Shown piece after piece: positions 34,441 through 42,946 of a DNA stretch of 64,000 nt. The notes below the pieces were generated by a model. The model was not told where the DNA came from. It saw only the letters and a program-made list of their open reading frames with translations, and made no database searches. Source of the stretch: Eggerthellaceae bacterium (GTDB lineage Bacteria; Actinomycetota; Coriobacteriia; Coriobacteriales; Eggerthellaceae); contig JAAVZC010000004.1 in the NCBI GenBank assembly GCA_022791455.1, forward strand, positions 40,575 through 104,574, written 5' to 3'. Every line of letters begins with the position of its first letter. The first letter of the stretch is position 1. Both the position numbers and the translations under genes were made by a program.

Positions 34441-36072
34441 CTATATGGCAGCGGGCCTGCTGGATTCGAGCAGCTCTTCGGCGTGGGCGAGGCTGGCGGC
34501 TGTTTCGCTACCGGAGAGCAGGCGGGCCACTTCCTTGATGCGGGCGGCGCCCTCAGCGGGGCGGATGATGGTTTCGGGCACGTCCCCTTCCGTCTTCTCC
34601 ACCACGTAATGGGTGTCGGCGAAGGCGGCAATCTGGGCGAGGTGAGTCACCGCGATTACCTGGTGCGTCTGGGCCAGCTGGGCCATGAGCTGTCCGAGCG
34701 CCTGGGCCGTGGCACCGCCGACGCCGGCGTCGATTTCATCGAAAATGAGCGTTTCGACCGTGTCCGACTCGCCCATCACCGCTTTGAGAGCGAGCATGAC
34801 GCGGGACAACTCGCCGCCCGAGGCAATGCGGGAAAGCGGCCGTGGGGTGAGGGACTTTCCGGGTGAGAACAGGAATTCTGCGCTGTTCGGCCCCTGCGCT
34901 GTCCATTCTTCGAAGGAGAGTGGCTCGAGGGAACACTCAAGGCGCGCGCCCTTCATTTCCAGCTTCGCGAGCACTTCATTAACCGCTGATTCAAACTGCC
35001 CCTTATGAGCCTGGCGAGCCTTAAGCAAGTTCGTGCCGGCTTCGCTCAGCACCCGCTCCGCCTCTGTAAGCTCCGCGCGGGCTTTGGCCACCAACTCATC
35101 GTTGTTGTCAATTGACTCCAGCAGCTCCTGACAAACCGCGCGATGGGCGTTCACGTCTTTCAAGGTGGGGCCGAACAGGCGCATGAGCGACTGCAGCGAC
35201 TGGATGCGCTCCTGGATAAACGCCAACTCTTCGGGGTTGAACTCCAGGTCCTGCACGTATGAGGCAAGGTCGCGGGCGGCATCTTCGGCCAAATAAACCG
35301 ATTCGCGTACCGAGGCGGCCAAGGCCTTCAGCGCCTCGTCCACATCGGCCACGCGATCCAGCGCGAATACCGCCCCGTTCAGGGAGTCCAGCGCACCGCC
35401 CTCGTCCGCAAGCACCGCCCGGGCTGTTTCGGCCGCGGTGAGCAGCGCCTCGGCATGCTCGCCGCGATGGGCGCGGGCGAGCAGTTCATCGTATTCGTCG
35501 TCGAGCGGGTCCACCGCCTCGATGCGATCGCGGTCCTCGCGCGCCTGGGCGACGGCCGCCTCCGACTGGCTTGCTGCCGCCTCAAGGGATTCCAATCGCT
35601 TGCGAGCTTCGCGGCGCGCATCCCATGCCGTCTTATAAGCGGCGGCCGCTGGAGCCACCGCATCTCCCGCCCACGAGTCAAACAGAGGACCGTGACTCGT
35701 CGCCTGCAGAAGTTGCTGTTGGTCGTGCTGGCCGCACAAGTCGATGGAGGGAGCCACGAGCTGGGCCAACTCGCCGGCGCTTACCATGTGGCCATTGGCG
35801 CTTGCTCTCGAGCGGCCGTCGGCGGAAACGCGGCGCGTAGCCACCAGTTCCTCGTCGCCGCCCAAAAAGAATCGACCAGCCGCACAAGCCTCTGCCGCTC
35901 CCTCCCGCACCAAGGTCTTGTCTGCTCGCGCGCCCATGAGCAGCCGACACGCAGCCAAAAGCGCCGTCTTGCCGGCGCCGGTCTCGCCAGTAAGCACGGT
36001 GAAACGCGGCGAAGGCGCAATGGACCCTTCTCGGATCAGGGCGATGTCTGATACCTGCAACTCGTCGATCAT
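34441..36072 (-). CDS. recN: DNA repair protein RecN
   Basis: 543 residues, SMC-like. Walker A GETGAGKTALL (29-39), signature and Walker B near the C-terminus (SRIASGGELSRVMLALKAV, LIFDEIDAGVGG, VIAVTHLAQIAAFAD) flank a coiled-coil centre. RecN is a cohesin-like factor recruited to double-strand breaks and is SOS-controlled in many bacteria. It starts 18 bases after uvrB with GAGGAG ahead of the ATG, so it shares the uvrB promoter and its LexA-type box. Confidence 0.95.
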   Translation of the reverse strand: MIDELQVSDIALIREGSIAPSPRFTVLTGETGAGKTALLAACRLLMGARADKTLVREGAAEACAAGRFFLGGDEELVATRRVSADGRSRASANGHMVSAGELAQLVAPSIDLCGQHDQQQLLQATSHGPLFDSWAGDAVAPAAAAYKTAWDARREARKRLESLEAAASQSEAAVAQAREDRDRIEAVDPLDDEYDELLARAHRGEHAEALLTAAETARAVLADEGGALDSLNGAVFALDRVADVDEALKALAASVRESVYLAEDAARDLASYVQDLEFNPEELAFIQERIQSLQSLMRLFGPTLKDVNAHRAVCQELLESIDNNDELVAKARAELTEAERVLSEAGTNLLKARQAHKGQFESAVNEVLAKLEMKGARLECSLEPLSFEEWTAQGPNSAEFLFSPGKSLTPRPLSRIASGGELSRVMLALKAVMGESDTVETLIFDEIDAGVGGATAQALGQLMAQLAQTHQVIAVTHLAQIAAFADTHYVVEKTEGDVPETIIRPAEGAARIKEVARLLSGSETAASLAHAEELLESSRPAAI

Positions 36073-36090
36073 CGAATGCTCCTCGTGTGA

Positions 36091-38208
36091 CTACGCTCTG
36101 CGGGAAGAGCCGTAGGCGGCGTTCTTTCGATTCCCGAACGCGCTGCCCTTGCGAGCGCTCTTCTTCAGCTCTTTGAGCGCTTCCGACTCTTCGGCCCCCT
36201 CGGCGCTCGCCTTCAGGCGCACCACCTCGTCGCGCAGACGGGCCGCTTCCTCGAAGTCCATGGCCGCGGCAGCCGAATTCATGTCCTCCTGCATGGAGGC
36301 GATCATGCGCAGCACTTCTTCGCGGGAGAACTGCGCCAGCTCGCGGTTGATGTCCTCGGCGCTGCGGCTGCCCGCTTCCTGTTCCACGAATCCGATGATG
36401 TCGTTGATGGCCTTGCGGATGGTCTGGGGCTCGATGTCGTGCTCTTGGTTGTAGGCCATCTGGATCTCACGGCGGCGGCGCGTCTCGGTGATGGCGCGGT
36501 CCATGGAGTCGGTCATGCGATCGGCGTACATGATAACCTGGCCGGACACGTTACGGGCAGCACGGCCGATGGTCTGGATGAGGGAGCGGTGGTTGCGCAA
36601 AAAGCCTTCCTTGTCGGCATCCAAAATGGCCACCAGCGTCACTTCCGGCAAGTCCAGGCCCTCGCGCAGCAGGTTGATGCCCACCAGCACGTCGAATTCG
36701 CCGCGCCGCAGGTCGGAAAGGATCTCCACGCGCTCGAGCGTAGCAATATCGGAGTGCATGTAACGGGCCTTCACGCCGCGGTCCAGCAGGTGATCGGTCA
36801 GGTCCTCGGCCATTTTCTTCGTAAGAGTGGTGATGAGCACGCGCTCGTGGCGGCCGGCGCGCTCCTTCGCCTCGTCGATAATGTCGTCGATCTGGCTGAG
36901 CGTCGGGCGCACGATAATCTCCGGGTCCAAAAGGCCGGTGGGGCGGATGATCTGCTCCACCTGGTTCTGGGTCACCTTCTCCTCGTAATCGCCGGGGGTG
37001 GCGGACACGTAGACGAACTGCGGCACCCGCGCCTCGAACTCGTCGAAGCGTAAGGGTCTGTTGTCCAAGCAGCTGGGCAGGCGGAAACCGTGCTCGGCCA
37101 GCGTGATCTTGCGGGAGCGGTCACCCTCGTGCATGCCGCGGATCTGCGGCACGGTCACATGGGACTCATCGATGATGCACAAAAAATCGTCCGGGAAGTA
37201 GTCGATGAGCGTGTAGGGGGGCTCGCCCGGCTCACGTCCGTCCAGGTGGCGGGAATAGTTCTCGATGCCGGAGCAAAAGCCCATGGTCTCGAGCATTTCC
37301 AAGTCGTAGGCGGTGCGCATCTCCAGCCGCTGCGCCTCCAGCAGCTTCCCTTCCTCCTTGAACTGCTGCAGCCGCTCCCGCAGCTCGTCGCGGATGGTGC
37401 CCAGCGCCTTGTCCATCTTCGGCCGCGCCGTCACGTAATGGGAGGCGGGCCAGATGGGAAGCGCCTCGTAGGTGTTCAGCACTTCGCCGGTCACCTGGTC
37501 GATCTCGGCGATTTCCTCAATCTCGTCCCCCCAGAAATCGATGCGGATGGGGTGGTCGGCGTAAGGCGGGAACACGTCCAGGGCATCGCCGCGCACGCGG
37601 AAGGTGCCGCGCTTCTGCTCGTAGTCGTTGCGGTCGTACTGAATGTCGATGAGGCCGTGGATCACGTCGTCCCGTTCCTGGGGCACCTGCTTGTCCACGA
37701 ACACCGCCATGCCCGCGTAGTCCATCGGGCTACCGATGCCGTAGATGCAGCTGACCGACGCCACCACAATCACGTCCCGGCGCGACAGCAGCGCGCTCGT
37801 GGCGGCATGGCGAAGCTTCTCCACCTCTTCGTTGATGGAGGCGTCCTTCTCGATGAAGGTGTCCGACGAGGGCACGTAGGCCTCCGGCTGGTAGTAGTCG
37901 TAGTAGCTGACGAAGTACACCACCGCGTTGTTGGGGAAGAACTCCTTCAGCTCGCTGGCCAGCTGGGCAGCGAGGGTCTTGTTGGGGGCCATGATGAGGG
38001 TGGGCTTCTGCACTGCCTCGATGGTCTTAGCCATAGTGAAGGTCTTGCCCGAGCCGGTCACGCCCAGCAGCGTCTGATAGCGCAGGCCCTCCTCGATGCC
38101 GCGCGCCAGCTTCTCGATAGCCTGCGGCTGATCGCCGGAAGGGCGGTAGGGGGACACCACTTCCAGGGAGGCAGCCGAAAGGCGCACGTCCGGCAGTTTC
38201 CCCTCCAT
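36091..38208 (-). CDS. uvrB: UvrABC system protein B (excinuclease helicase subunit)
   Basis: 705 residues from [10 protein letters not shown]; the frame is open 40 codons further but across the promoter. Walker [11 protein letters not shown], the beta-hairpin region with [10 protein letters not shown], helicase motifs (IDESHV, GRAARN) and the C-terminal UVR motif ([19 protein letters not shown]) are all present. UvrB verifies damage and loads UvrC in nucleotide excision repair. In Actinobacteria it commonly follows coaE; here a deacetylase gene and the R3 array come between them. Confidence 0.96.
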   Translation of the reverse strand: MEGKLPDVRLSAASLEVVSPYRPSGDQPQAIEKLARGIEEGLRYQTLLGVTGSGKTFTMAKTIEAVQKPTLIMAPNKTLAAQLASELKEFFPNNAVVYFVSYYDYYQPEAYVPSSDTFIEKDASINEEVEKLRHAATSALLSRRDVIVVASVSCIYGIGSPMDYAGMAVFVDKQVPQERDDVIHGLIDIQYDRNDYEQKRGTFRVRGDALDVFPPYADHPIRIDFWGDEIEEIAEIDQVTGEVLNTYEALPIWPASHYVTARPKMDKALGTIRDELRERLQQFKEEGKLLEAQRLEMRTAYDLEMLETMGFCSGIENYSRHLDGREPGEPPYTLIDYFPDDFLCIIDESHVTVPQIRGMHEGDRSRKITLAEHGFRLPSCLDNRPLRFDEFEARVPQFVYVSATPGDYEEKVTQNQVEQIIRPTGLLDPEIIVRPTLSQIDDIIDEAKERAGRHERVLITTLTKKMAEDLTDHLLDRGVKARYMHSDIATLERVEILSDLRRGEFDVLVGINLLREGLDLPEVTLVAILDADKEGFLRNHRSLIQTIGRAARNVSGQVIMYADRMTDSMDRAITETRRRREIQMAYNQEHDIEPQTIRKAINDIIGFVEQEAGSRSAEDINRELAQFSREEVLRMIASMQEDMNSAAAAMDFEEAARLRDEVVRLKASAEGAEESEALKELKKSARKGSAFGNRKNAAYGSSRRA

Positions 38209-38264
38209 GGGGGCGCCTTCTATGTTACGCAGATGGGAACTCAAGATTCCTCCAAACTGATTCG

Positions 38265-38308
38265 CGAACAAACGTTTGAATTCTACCACGATCGAACGCC
38301 CATAGTAA
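38265..38308 (-). promoter_or_regulatory. uvrB-recN promoter with LexA (SOS) box
   Basis: On the - strand TTACTA (38308-38303) and TAGAAT (38285-38280) are separated by 17 bases. Immediately downstream, CGAACAAACGTTTG (38265-38278) fits the Gram-positive/actinobacterial SOS box pattern CGAAC-N4-GTTYG. A LexA dimer there would block this promoter, 57 bases before uvrB. Confidence 0.75.
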
Positions 38309-38509
38309 TATATGTGCGCACTTCGCAATTTCTCCCTATGTTATATCCGTGACATAGTTCTTAAATTTGAATTACGGATGAAACTGCCCTACCAAAAAGA
38401 TGGGATTTCAGGATAATATCTGCAAACAGCGCCGCTAGGCGATTATTGTTGTTGAAACGATCTTGTTCGAAACGCAGCTTAAACGGATCAGCGAGGGGAT
38501 TTTGCCCAT

Positions 38510-40072
38510 ATGAGCTTCAAGTACCAAGCGGACTTCCCCGACGGGGAGGGCCAAGGCGGATCTGGGAATCCGTACGAGGAAGAGCATACGCACGGAAACG
38601 AGCAGAGCCTGAGAGAGGGGCTCTCTTTCAGCGTGCCGGAAGTTATGCCAGCAGAGCCTGAACCGGAAACGCCCGAAGAGCCCGCAGCCCATGAAGCGCC
38701 GCCGTCGTCCACCGGGCGCATGCGCGCGGTGTCAACGCTGGGCGCATCCCACACCCCCCACGTGCACTCCCATTCTTCTGAAGCCAGCGAGGATTCGCCA
38801 CGGGAGCACATGCGGGAGCCGCTGCGAACGCTGGAACCGAAAGAGGCCCGCTGGCCCGGATCGACTCCGCCGACGGTGGACCCTTACGGCCCCCGTCCGA
38901 AGAAAGATCCCCATCATATGAAATCCGGCCTCGTCTTCACGGCGGTTTTGGCGCTCGTGGTGGTGGGCGTTTTCGCGTTCTTCCAATTCAACCCCATTCC
39001 GGTAGATGTCACTGTCAACGGAGTGGAGCTGCAGGTGAGTCCTAGAATTAGCGCCGCCGACCTTGAGGCCAAGGCGGTGGAGGCGGGTGTCGAGCAGCCT
39101 CATGCGGGCAACCACCTGGCCATCGACGGCTCCATCCTGCAAGAGGGCGGCGGCGACCCCTACACCGTGACCGTCAACGGGCAAGCGGCTGGAAGCGGGC
39201 CGCTCGACCTGGCCGCCGGCGCGCACATCGAAATCACCAACGGCGGGGACACCACCGAGGATTTCACCGAAGAAGTGGTGGACGTAGCTCCCAGTTACGA
39301 GCGCACCGGCACCGGCGCCATCCATGCGTACGTGAAGGGCGCGCCGGGAAAGGCGAACCGCAAGACGGGGGTGGAGTCCGGCGCCGTTGTCGATGAGGTG
39401 ACCGAAGAGCCAGTGGCCGGGCAGTTGAAGTGCTACAACGCCGACACCGGCGGAGACAAGGTGATTGCGCTTACGTTCGACGACGGCCCGTGGGCGAACC
39501 CGGACACCACGCGCCAGATCCTCGACATTCTGGAGGAGAACGGCGCGAAGGCCACCTTCTTCACGGTGGGCAACTGCATCCAGAACGCCCCGGACCAGGT
39601 GAAGCGCGCCTTCGATGCGGGTCATGAGATTCTCACCCACTCGCGCGACCATGCCAAGGGCGACGGCAACGGCGTGGACCTCACCCGCATGAAGCCGGAG
39701 GATCAGATTGCCGAGATCACCGAGGGCTACGACGCCATCGAGGCGGTAACTGGCCAGACGCCCCCCACGGTGATCCGCGCCCCCGGCGGAAACTTCGACG
39801 GGGACATTCTGGCTACCGTGGAGCCCTATGTGACTTACGAGATTGGCTGGAACATCGATACCATGGACTGGAGCCGCCCGGGCGCCGAGTCGGTGGAGAA
39901 GCAGCTGATGAAGGCCGGTGCCGGCGACATCGTGCTCATGCACGACGGTGGCGGCGACCGTAGCCAGACGGTAGAGGCGCTCGCGGAAGCCCTTCCCAAG
40001 CTGAAGGAGCAGGGCTACCGTTTCGTCACCATAGACGAGCTGCTCTCCTACAACGACCCGGCTACCATGTAG
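38510..40072 (+). CDS. Membrane-anchored polysaccharide deacetylase (NodB domain)
   Basis: 520 residues: a cytoplasmic, acidic and Pro-rich N-terminus (about 1-140), one membrane helix (about 141-163), an extracellular spacer with ubiquitin-like-fold character (VDVTVNGVELQVSPRISAA), then the NodB domain (about 310-515). Catalytic motifs: TFDDGPW (322-328), LTHSRDH (metal His pair, about 375-381), RAPGGNFDGD and LMHDGGGDRSQTV. It should N-deacetylate peptidoglycan or another surface glycan; in Gram-positives this gives lysozyme resistance. The ribosome site (GAGGGG) is 11 bases from the ATG. It stands alone in opposite orientation between coaE and uvrB. Exact substrate unknown. Confidence 0.88.
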   Translation: MSFKYQADFPDGEGQGGSGNPYEEEHTHGNEQSLREGLSFSVPEVMPAEPEPETPEEPAAHEAPPSSTGRMRAVSTLGASHTPHVHSHSSEASEDSPREHMREPLRTLEPKEARWPGSTPPTVDPYGPRPKKDPHHMKSGLVFTAVLALVVVGVFAFFQFNPIPVDVTVNGVELQVSPRISAADLEAKAVEAGVEQPHAGNHLAIDGSILQEGGGDPYTVTVNGQAAGSGPLDLAAGAHIEITNGGDTTEDFTEEVVDVAPSYERTGTGAIHAYVKGAPGKANRKTGVESGAVVDEVTEEPVAGQLKCYNADTGGDKVIALTFDDGPWANPDTTRQILDILEENGAKATFFTVGNCIQNAPDQVKRAFDAGHEILTHSRDHAKGDGNGVDLTRMKPEDQIAEITEGYDAIEAVTGQTPPTVIRAPGGNFDGDILATVEPYVTYEIGWNIDTMDWSRPGAESVEKQLMKAGAGDIVLMHDGGGDRSQTVEALAEALPKLKEQGYRFVTIDELLSYNDPATM

Positions 40073-40111
40073 GGTCAGAAAAGCCCCGATCGCTTCTCGT
40101 CTTAATACCCC

Positions 40112-40171
40112 AGGACCGAAAACCCCGCCTTCCCCCACAGCAATTTGGGGGAAGGCGGGGTTCTTGATCCC
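40112..40171 (+). terminator. Deacetylase gene terminator formed by the R3 hairpin
   Basis: Stem CCCCGCCTTCCCCCA / TGGGGGAAGGCGGGG, 8-base loop, then TTCTTG, 39 bases after the stop codon. Confidence 0.65.
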
Positions 40172-40392
40172 AAGAAGGCATTGGATGGCTAGGCGGGGAT
40201 CGTAAATACGGCCGAGCCCCACGAAAACCGGAGTTCGCGTGGGGCTCGACGGGGTTTTTGATCCTCGGCGCATGCGCCTTGTGGGGGTCGACGGGGTTTT
40301 CGGTCCTCGCAGTCTGCGGCCCGTGGGGGTCGACGGGGTTTTCGGTCCTCGCGGGTTGCGGCCGTGGGGGTCGGCGCCCTTTTCGGTCCTCG
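40112..40392. repeat. R3 array, right copy (inverted relative to 34087)
   Basis: Read on the - strand it reproduces the left array: four ~41-bp units ending near 40390, the GGCGCATGCGCC and CCGCAGACTGC palindromes, the inverted core pair (about 40212-40249) and the terminal hairpin (40112-40171). Several positions differ (for example GTCGACCCCCAC for GTCGAGCCCCAC). It fills the 332-bp interval between the convergent stop codons of the deacetylase gene and coaE. Confidence 0.85.
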
Positions 40393-40404
40393 CAGCTGTG
40401 CCTT

Positions 40405-41010
40405 TTACAGGCCGGCTTCCTGCTTGTAGCCGTTCCACCAGTTGATTACCTGGTTGGCCAGCTCTTCCTTGGTGCCGTCGTTGTTGAACACAACATCGGA
40501 GGACTGGATACGGTCGGCATCGGTGATCTGGCGGGCGATGCGGTTGCGCACGTCCTCTTCGTCGAAACCAGAGGCCACGGCGCGCTCGATGCGGGTTTCC
40601 ATGGGAGCCAGCACCGCGATCACCACATCGGCGGAGTAAGCCAGCGAAAGCTCGCGGTTCTTGAAGACGGAGTACTCGACAACCACAGCCGACACGCCAT
40701 CGCGCTCCAGCTCGTCGATGCGGTCGGAGTAAGCCTCCTCGATACGCGGCATGGTGATGCGGTTGAGCTTGCGGGTCTCGGATGCGGAAACGAACGCCTT
40801 CGCAGCAAGCGCCTTGCGATTCACTTCGCCATCTTCGCCCAAAATGTCATCGCCGAATTCCTCGACCAGCTCTTCCTTCACCAGCTCCCAGCGAAGAACG
40901 TCGTGGCCCACTTTGTCCAGATCGATAAAAGGAAGCCCCTGGCTCACCAAGGCCTCCGTCGCGCAAGACTTGCCCGCGCCCATTCCCCCAACGACAAAGA
41001 TCTTCTTCAT
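40405..41010 (-). CDS. coaE: Dephospho-CoA kinase
   Basis: 201 residues from MKKIFVVGGMGAGKS (P-loop 8-15); the ATG follows GGGGAGGAG. The substrate-binding DLDKVGHDVL, the lid with RNRIARQITD and the C-terminal NNDGTKEEL motif are typical. It phosphorylates dephospho-CoA in the last step of CoA synthesis. The P-loop reads GMGAGKS where many have GGIGSGKS. Neighbours: an acidic-protein gene upstream with its own terminator, and the R3 array downstream. Confidence 0.93.
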   Translation of the reverse strand: MKKIFVVGGMGAGKSCATEALVSQGLPFIDLDKVGHDVLRWELVKEELVEEFGDDILGEDGEVNRKALAAKAFVSASETRKLNRITMPRIEEAYSDRIDELERDGVSAVVVEYSVFKNRELSLAYSADVVIAVLAPMETRIERAVASGFDEEDVRNRIARQITDADRIQSSDVVFNNDGTKEELANQVINWWNGYKQEAGL

Positions 41011-41053
41011 AAATGAAGCTCCTCCCCTACGCAAATTGCACGGCCTGGAAACG

Positions 41054-41091
41054 GGCGGGCCCCGCTGAAGCGCTCTCCAGCGGGGCCCGCC
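41054..41091 (-). terminator. Strong hairpin terminator after the acidic-protein gene
   Basis: A 14-bp perfect stem GGCGGGCCCCGCTG (41054-41067, partner 41078-41091) with a 10-base loop, followed on the - strand by CGTTTCC. It lies between the acidic-protein gene and coaE. Confidence 0.75.
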
Positions 41092-41118
41092 GTCAATGCT
41101 GACAGCTACGATAACCGA

Positions 41119-41793
41119 TTAGCCCAGGGGGTTCTTCAGGAAATCAAAACTCGACTTGATCTCATCGGCCACCGACTTGAACTCGCCCACAACCTGTGCG
41201 CCTTCACGATAGATGGCGTTCATGTCTTGGGTTGCGGCGGTCACTCCTTCACGGGAGATGTCAAGGTCGAACTCCCGCTCATCGGAGGCGCGAATGACCT
41301 CGACGCCGTCTTCGCCGTCCTCGTCTTCCTGGTCGTCGTCGGTCACGTAGTAGTACTCCTGCTGGTTGCCGTCGTCGTCCAGCAGCACGAAGCCAATCTC
41401 GTTGTCGTCCTCGTCGACGATGACCGCGTAAATGTCGCCGTCCTCAATTTCCATTTCGATGACTTCCGCTTCCAAGTCGTCATCGTCTTCGATCTCGTAA
41501 CCTTCGGAGGCCAGGTCGCCATCCTGCTCGTTCTCGGCGGTCACCGTGTCGTCCATATCCGGCACATAGCCGTCCGTGCCTTCGGGGACGCCGTCGTTGA
41601 AGCCGTCGAAATCGGTTTCGTTGTTCGTAGAGAAGGAGTCGTAGGTGCTCTCGAGATCGGACTCCATGGTGTCGACGCCCAGGATCTCGTCCTCGTCGCC
41701 CTCGAAATCCTCAAGCTCGGTTTCCTGATCGGTCCATTCCGCTTCAGTTTCGCCCAAGTCCTCCATGTCTTCGGTTTGCTCGTCAAGATCCAT
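41119..41793 (-). CDS. Highly acidic protein of unknown function
   Basis: 224 residues from the ATG at 41793 (AAAGGAG ahead). About two thirds is dominated by Asp/Glu with regular Tyr and Gly. A short beta-rich core (IYAVIVDEDDNEIGFVLLDD, followed by QQEYYYVTDD, about residues 120-155) is bounded by disordered acidic segments, and the C-terminal ~45 residues are less charged and helical (AATQDMNAIYREGAQVVGEF). No signal peptide or membrane helix. I do not recognise a family. It has its own strong terminator. Position ahead of coaE corresponds to where rpsA often lies in Actinobacteria, but it shows no S1 domain. Confidence 0.7.
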   Translation of the reverse strand: MDLDEQTEDMEDLGETEAEWTDQETELEDFEGDEDEILGVDTMESDLESTYDSFSTNNETDFDGFNDGVPEGTDGYVPDMDDTVTAENEQDGDLASEGYEIEDDDDLEAEVIEMEIEDGDIYAVIVDEDDNEIGFVLLDDDGNQQEYYYVTDDDQEDEDGEDGVEVIRASDEREFDLDISREGVTAATQDMNAIYREGAQVVGEFKSVADEIKSSFDFLKNPLG

Positions 41794-41931
41794 CGTTTTC
41801 TCCTTTCGCGAAAACGGTTTCCCGCTCCTCCCATCATAGCGCTCGGGCAAGAATATGCCCGAAGCTTTCCGGGATTGCCACACTCTTGTTAGAGAAGGGC
41901 GCCGCGCTCATTCCACCTTGCCATGCACGGG

Positions 41932-42013
41932 GAGATCCTTCGACTCCGCGCTGCGCGCTCCGCTCAGGATGACAAAAAAAGAAGGCTGTTGCGGGCTGCG
42001 CTCAGGATGACAA
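41932..42013. repeat. R1 half copy with duplicated tail
   Basis: Right half of R1 at 41932-41975, then a second CGCTCAGGATGACAA at 41999-42013 after an AAAAAAAG tract, ending 20 bases before the smpB stop. The 240-bp interval 41794-42033 holds nothing else recognised. Confidence 0.8.
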
Positions 42014-42033
42014 CAGAAAGGCACGAATAATGG

Positions 42034-42498
42034 CTAGCGGCTGCGGGATTTTAGCTCGCGGTCGATCTCGCGCTTGGTGTCCCGTTCTTTCATGGACTGC
42101 CGCTTGTCGTAGAGCTTCTTGCCGCGGCAGAGCGCCACTTCCACCTTCACCAGCCCGTTCTCGTTGAAATACATAGAAAGCGGAACGATAGCCAGCCCCT
42201 TCTCTTTCACTTTCTCGTGCAGATAGCGAATCTGGCGCTTGTGCATGAGCAGCTTGCGGCGCCGGTCGGGATCGGGGTTGTTGTAAGTTCCGTTCACGTA
42301 AGGCGAGATATGCACGTTGTTCAGCCAAAGCTCACCGTCGCGGATGAGGGCGAAGCAGTCGGTCAGTTGGCAGTTGTTGTCGCGAAGGGAGCGCACCTCG
42401 GTGCCGGTGAGCTCGATTCCAGCCTCGAAGGTCTCCAGCACCTCGTAATCGTGCAGAGCGCGACGGTTCTTCGCGATATTGGTTCGTTTCTCTTTCAC
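42034..42498 (-). CDS. smpB: SsrA-binding protein SmpB
   Basis: 154 residues with the family core NRRALHDYEVLETFEAGIEL, GTEVRSLRDNNCQL, NVHISPY, DPDRRRKLLMHKRQI, PLSMYFNENGLVKVEVALCRGKK and the basic C-terminal tail YDKRQSMKERDTKREIDREL that enters the empty mRNA channel. It brings tmRNA to stalled ribosomes. It starts at a GTG behind GGAGGAA. The tmRNA gene ssrA, often adjacent, is not visible nearby. Confidence 0.96.
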   Translation of the reverse strand: MKEKRTNIAKNRRALHDYEVLETFEAGIELTGTEVRSLRDNNCQLTDCFALIRDGELWLNNVHISPYVNGTYNNPDPDRRRKLLMHKRQIRYLHEKVKEKGLAIVPLSMYFNENGLVKVEVALCRGKKLYDKRQSMKERDTKREIDRELKSRSR

Positions 42499-42571
42499 AG
42501 TTCCTCCAGAGCGAATTCATCTGAGGGCATATAGGGGCGAACAGCACGACAGGCAACAGCGGAAACCAATC

Positions 42572-42654
42572 AGCGGGGCGGGGCGGCCCTCACCAAGCGA
42601 GTTCCGCAGCGAAGCGAGGACTGTCTGAGCGACTGAGGGTTGCCCCGCCCCGCT
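42572..42654. repeat. R4 element, copy 2
   Basis: 21-bp arms (AGCGGGGCGGGGCGGCCCTC at 42572; partner 42634-42654, 19 of 21 matching) around GAGTTCCGCA ... GAGGACTGTCTGAGC. The loop matches copy 1 at 22701-22757, the stem sequence does not. Confidence 0.7.
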
Positions 42655-42666
42655 CCCCCGCGGTGA

Positions 42667-42708
42667 GCGTCGAGCGGAATCCCTTCGACCGCCGCGCCCG
42701 CGGACAGG
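42667..42708 (-). repeat. R2 edge fragment
   Basis: GCGTCGAGCGGAATCCCTTC through CGCGGACAGG (42699-42708) matches about 40 bp of the 9583-9713 element and ends five bases from the stop codon of the gene at 42714. Confidence 0.65.
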
Positions 42709-42713
42709 TGGGG

Positions 42714-42944
42714 TTACTTCCGTTCGTGGCAGACGCCGGCTCCGGTGGAGAGTTCTTCGGCGGCGGTGCCGTAAGTGCGGCTGAGCACTTCCATGGCCAG
42801 CGGGTCCACGCCAGCATCGCAGGCATCGGCGCCCAGGTCGGGCACGTCCACTACGCCCTCCTCCAGGCCGGTGACCGCCTCGTCGGTAGCGGTTTCCTTG
42901 AACGGGAAGCTGGTATCGTCCACGTAGATCTCTTCGTTGTCCAT
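42714..42944 (-). CDS. Small acidic protein, unknown
   Basis: 76 residues, Asp/Glu-rich (MDNEEIYVDDTSFPFKE), with two Cys (about 42 and 72) and no membrane segment. It starts two bases after the M42 peptidase stop codon, with GAGGAG overlapping that stop, so it is translationally coupled to the peptidase. I recognise no family. The coupling and good ribosome site argue that it is a real gene; it might regulate or bind the peptidase. Confidence 0.55.
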   Translation of the reverse strand: MDNEEIYVDDTSFPFKETATDEAVTGLEEGVVDVPDLGADACDAGVDPLAMEVLSRTYGTAAEELSTGAGVCHERK

Positions 42945-42946
42945 GG

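Noticed and set aside
42499..42713. tmRNA gene next to smpB
   Set aside because: The conserved tmRNA ends and tag-reading frame are absent; the interval is filled by R4 and R2 repeats.
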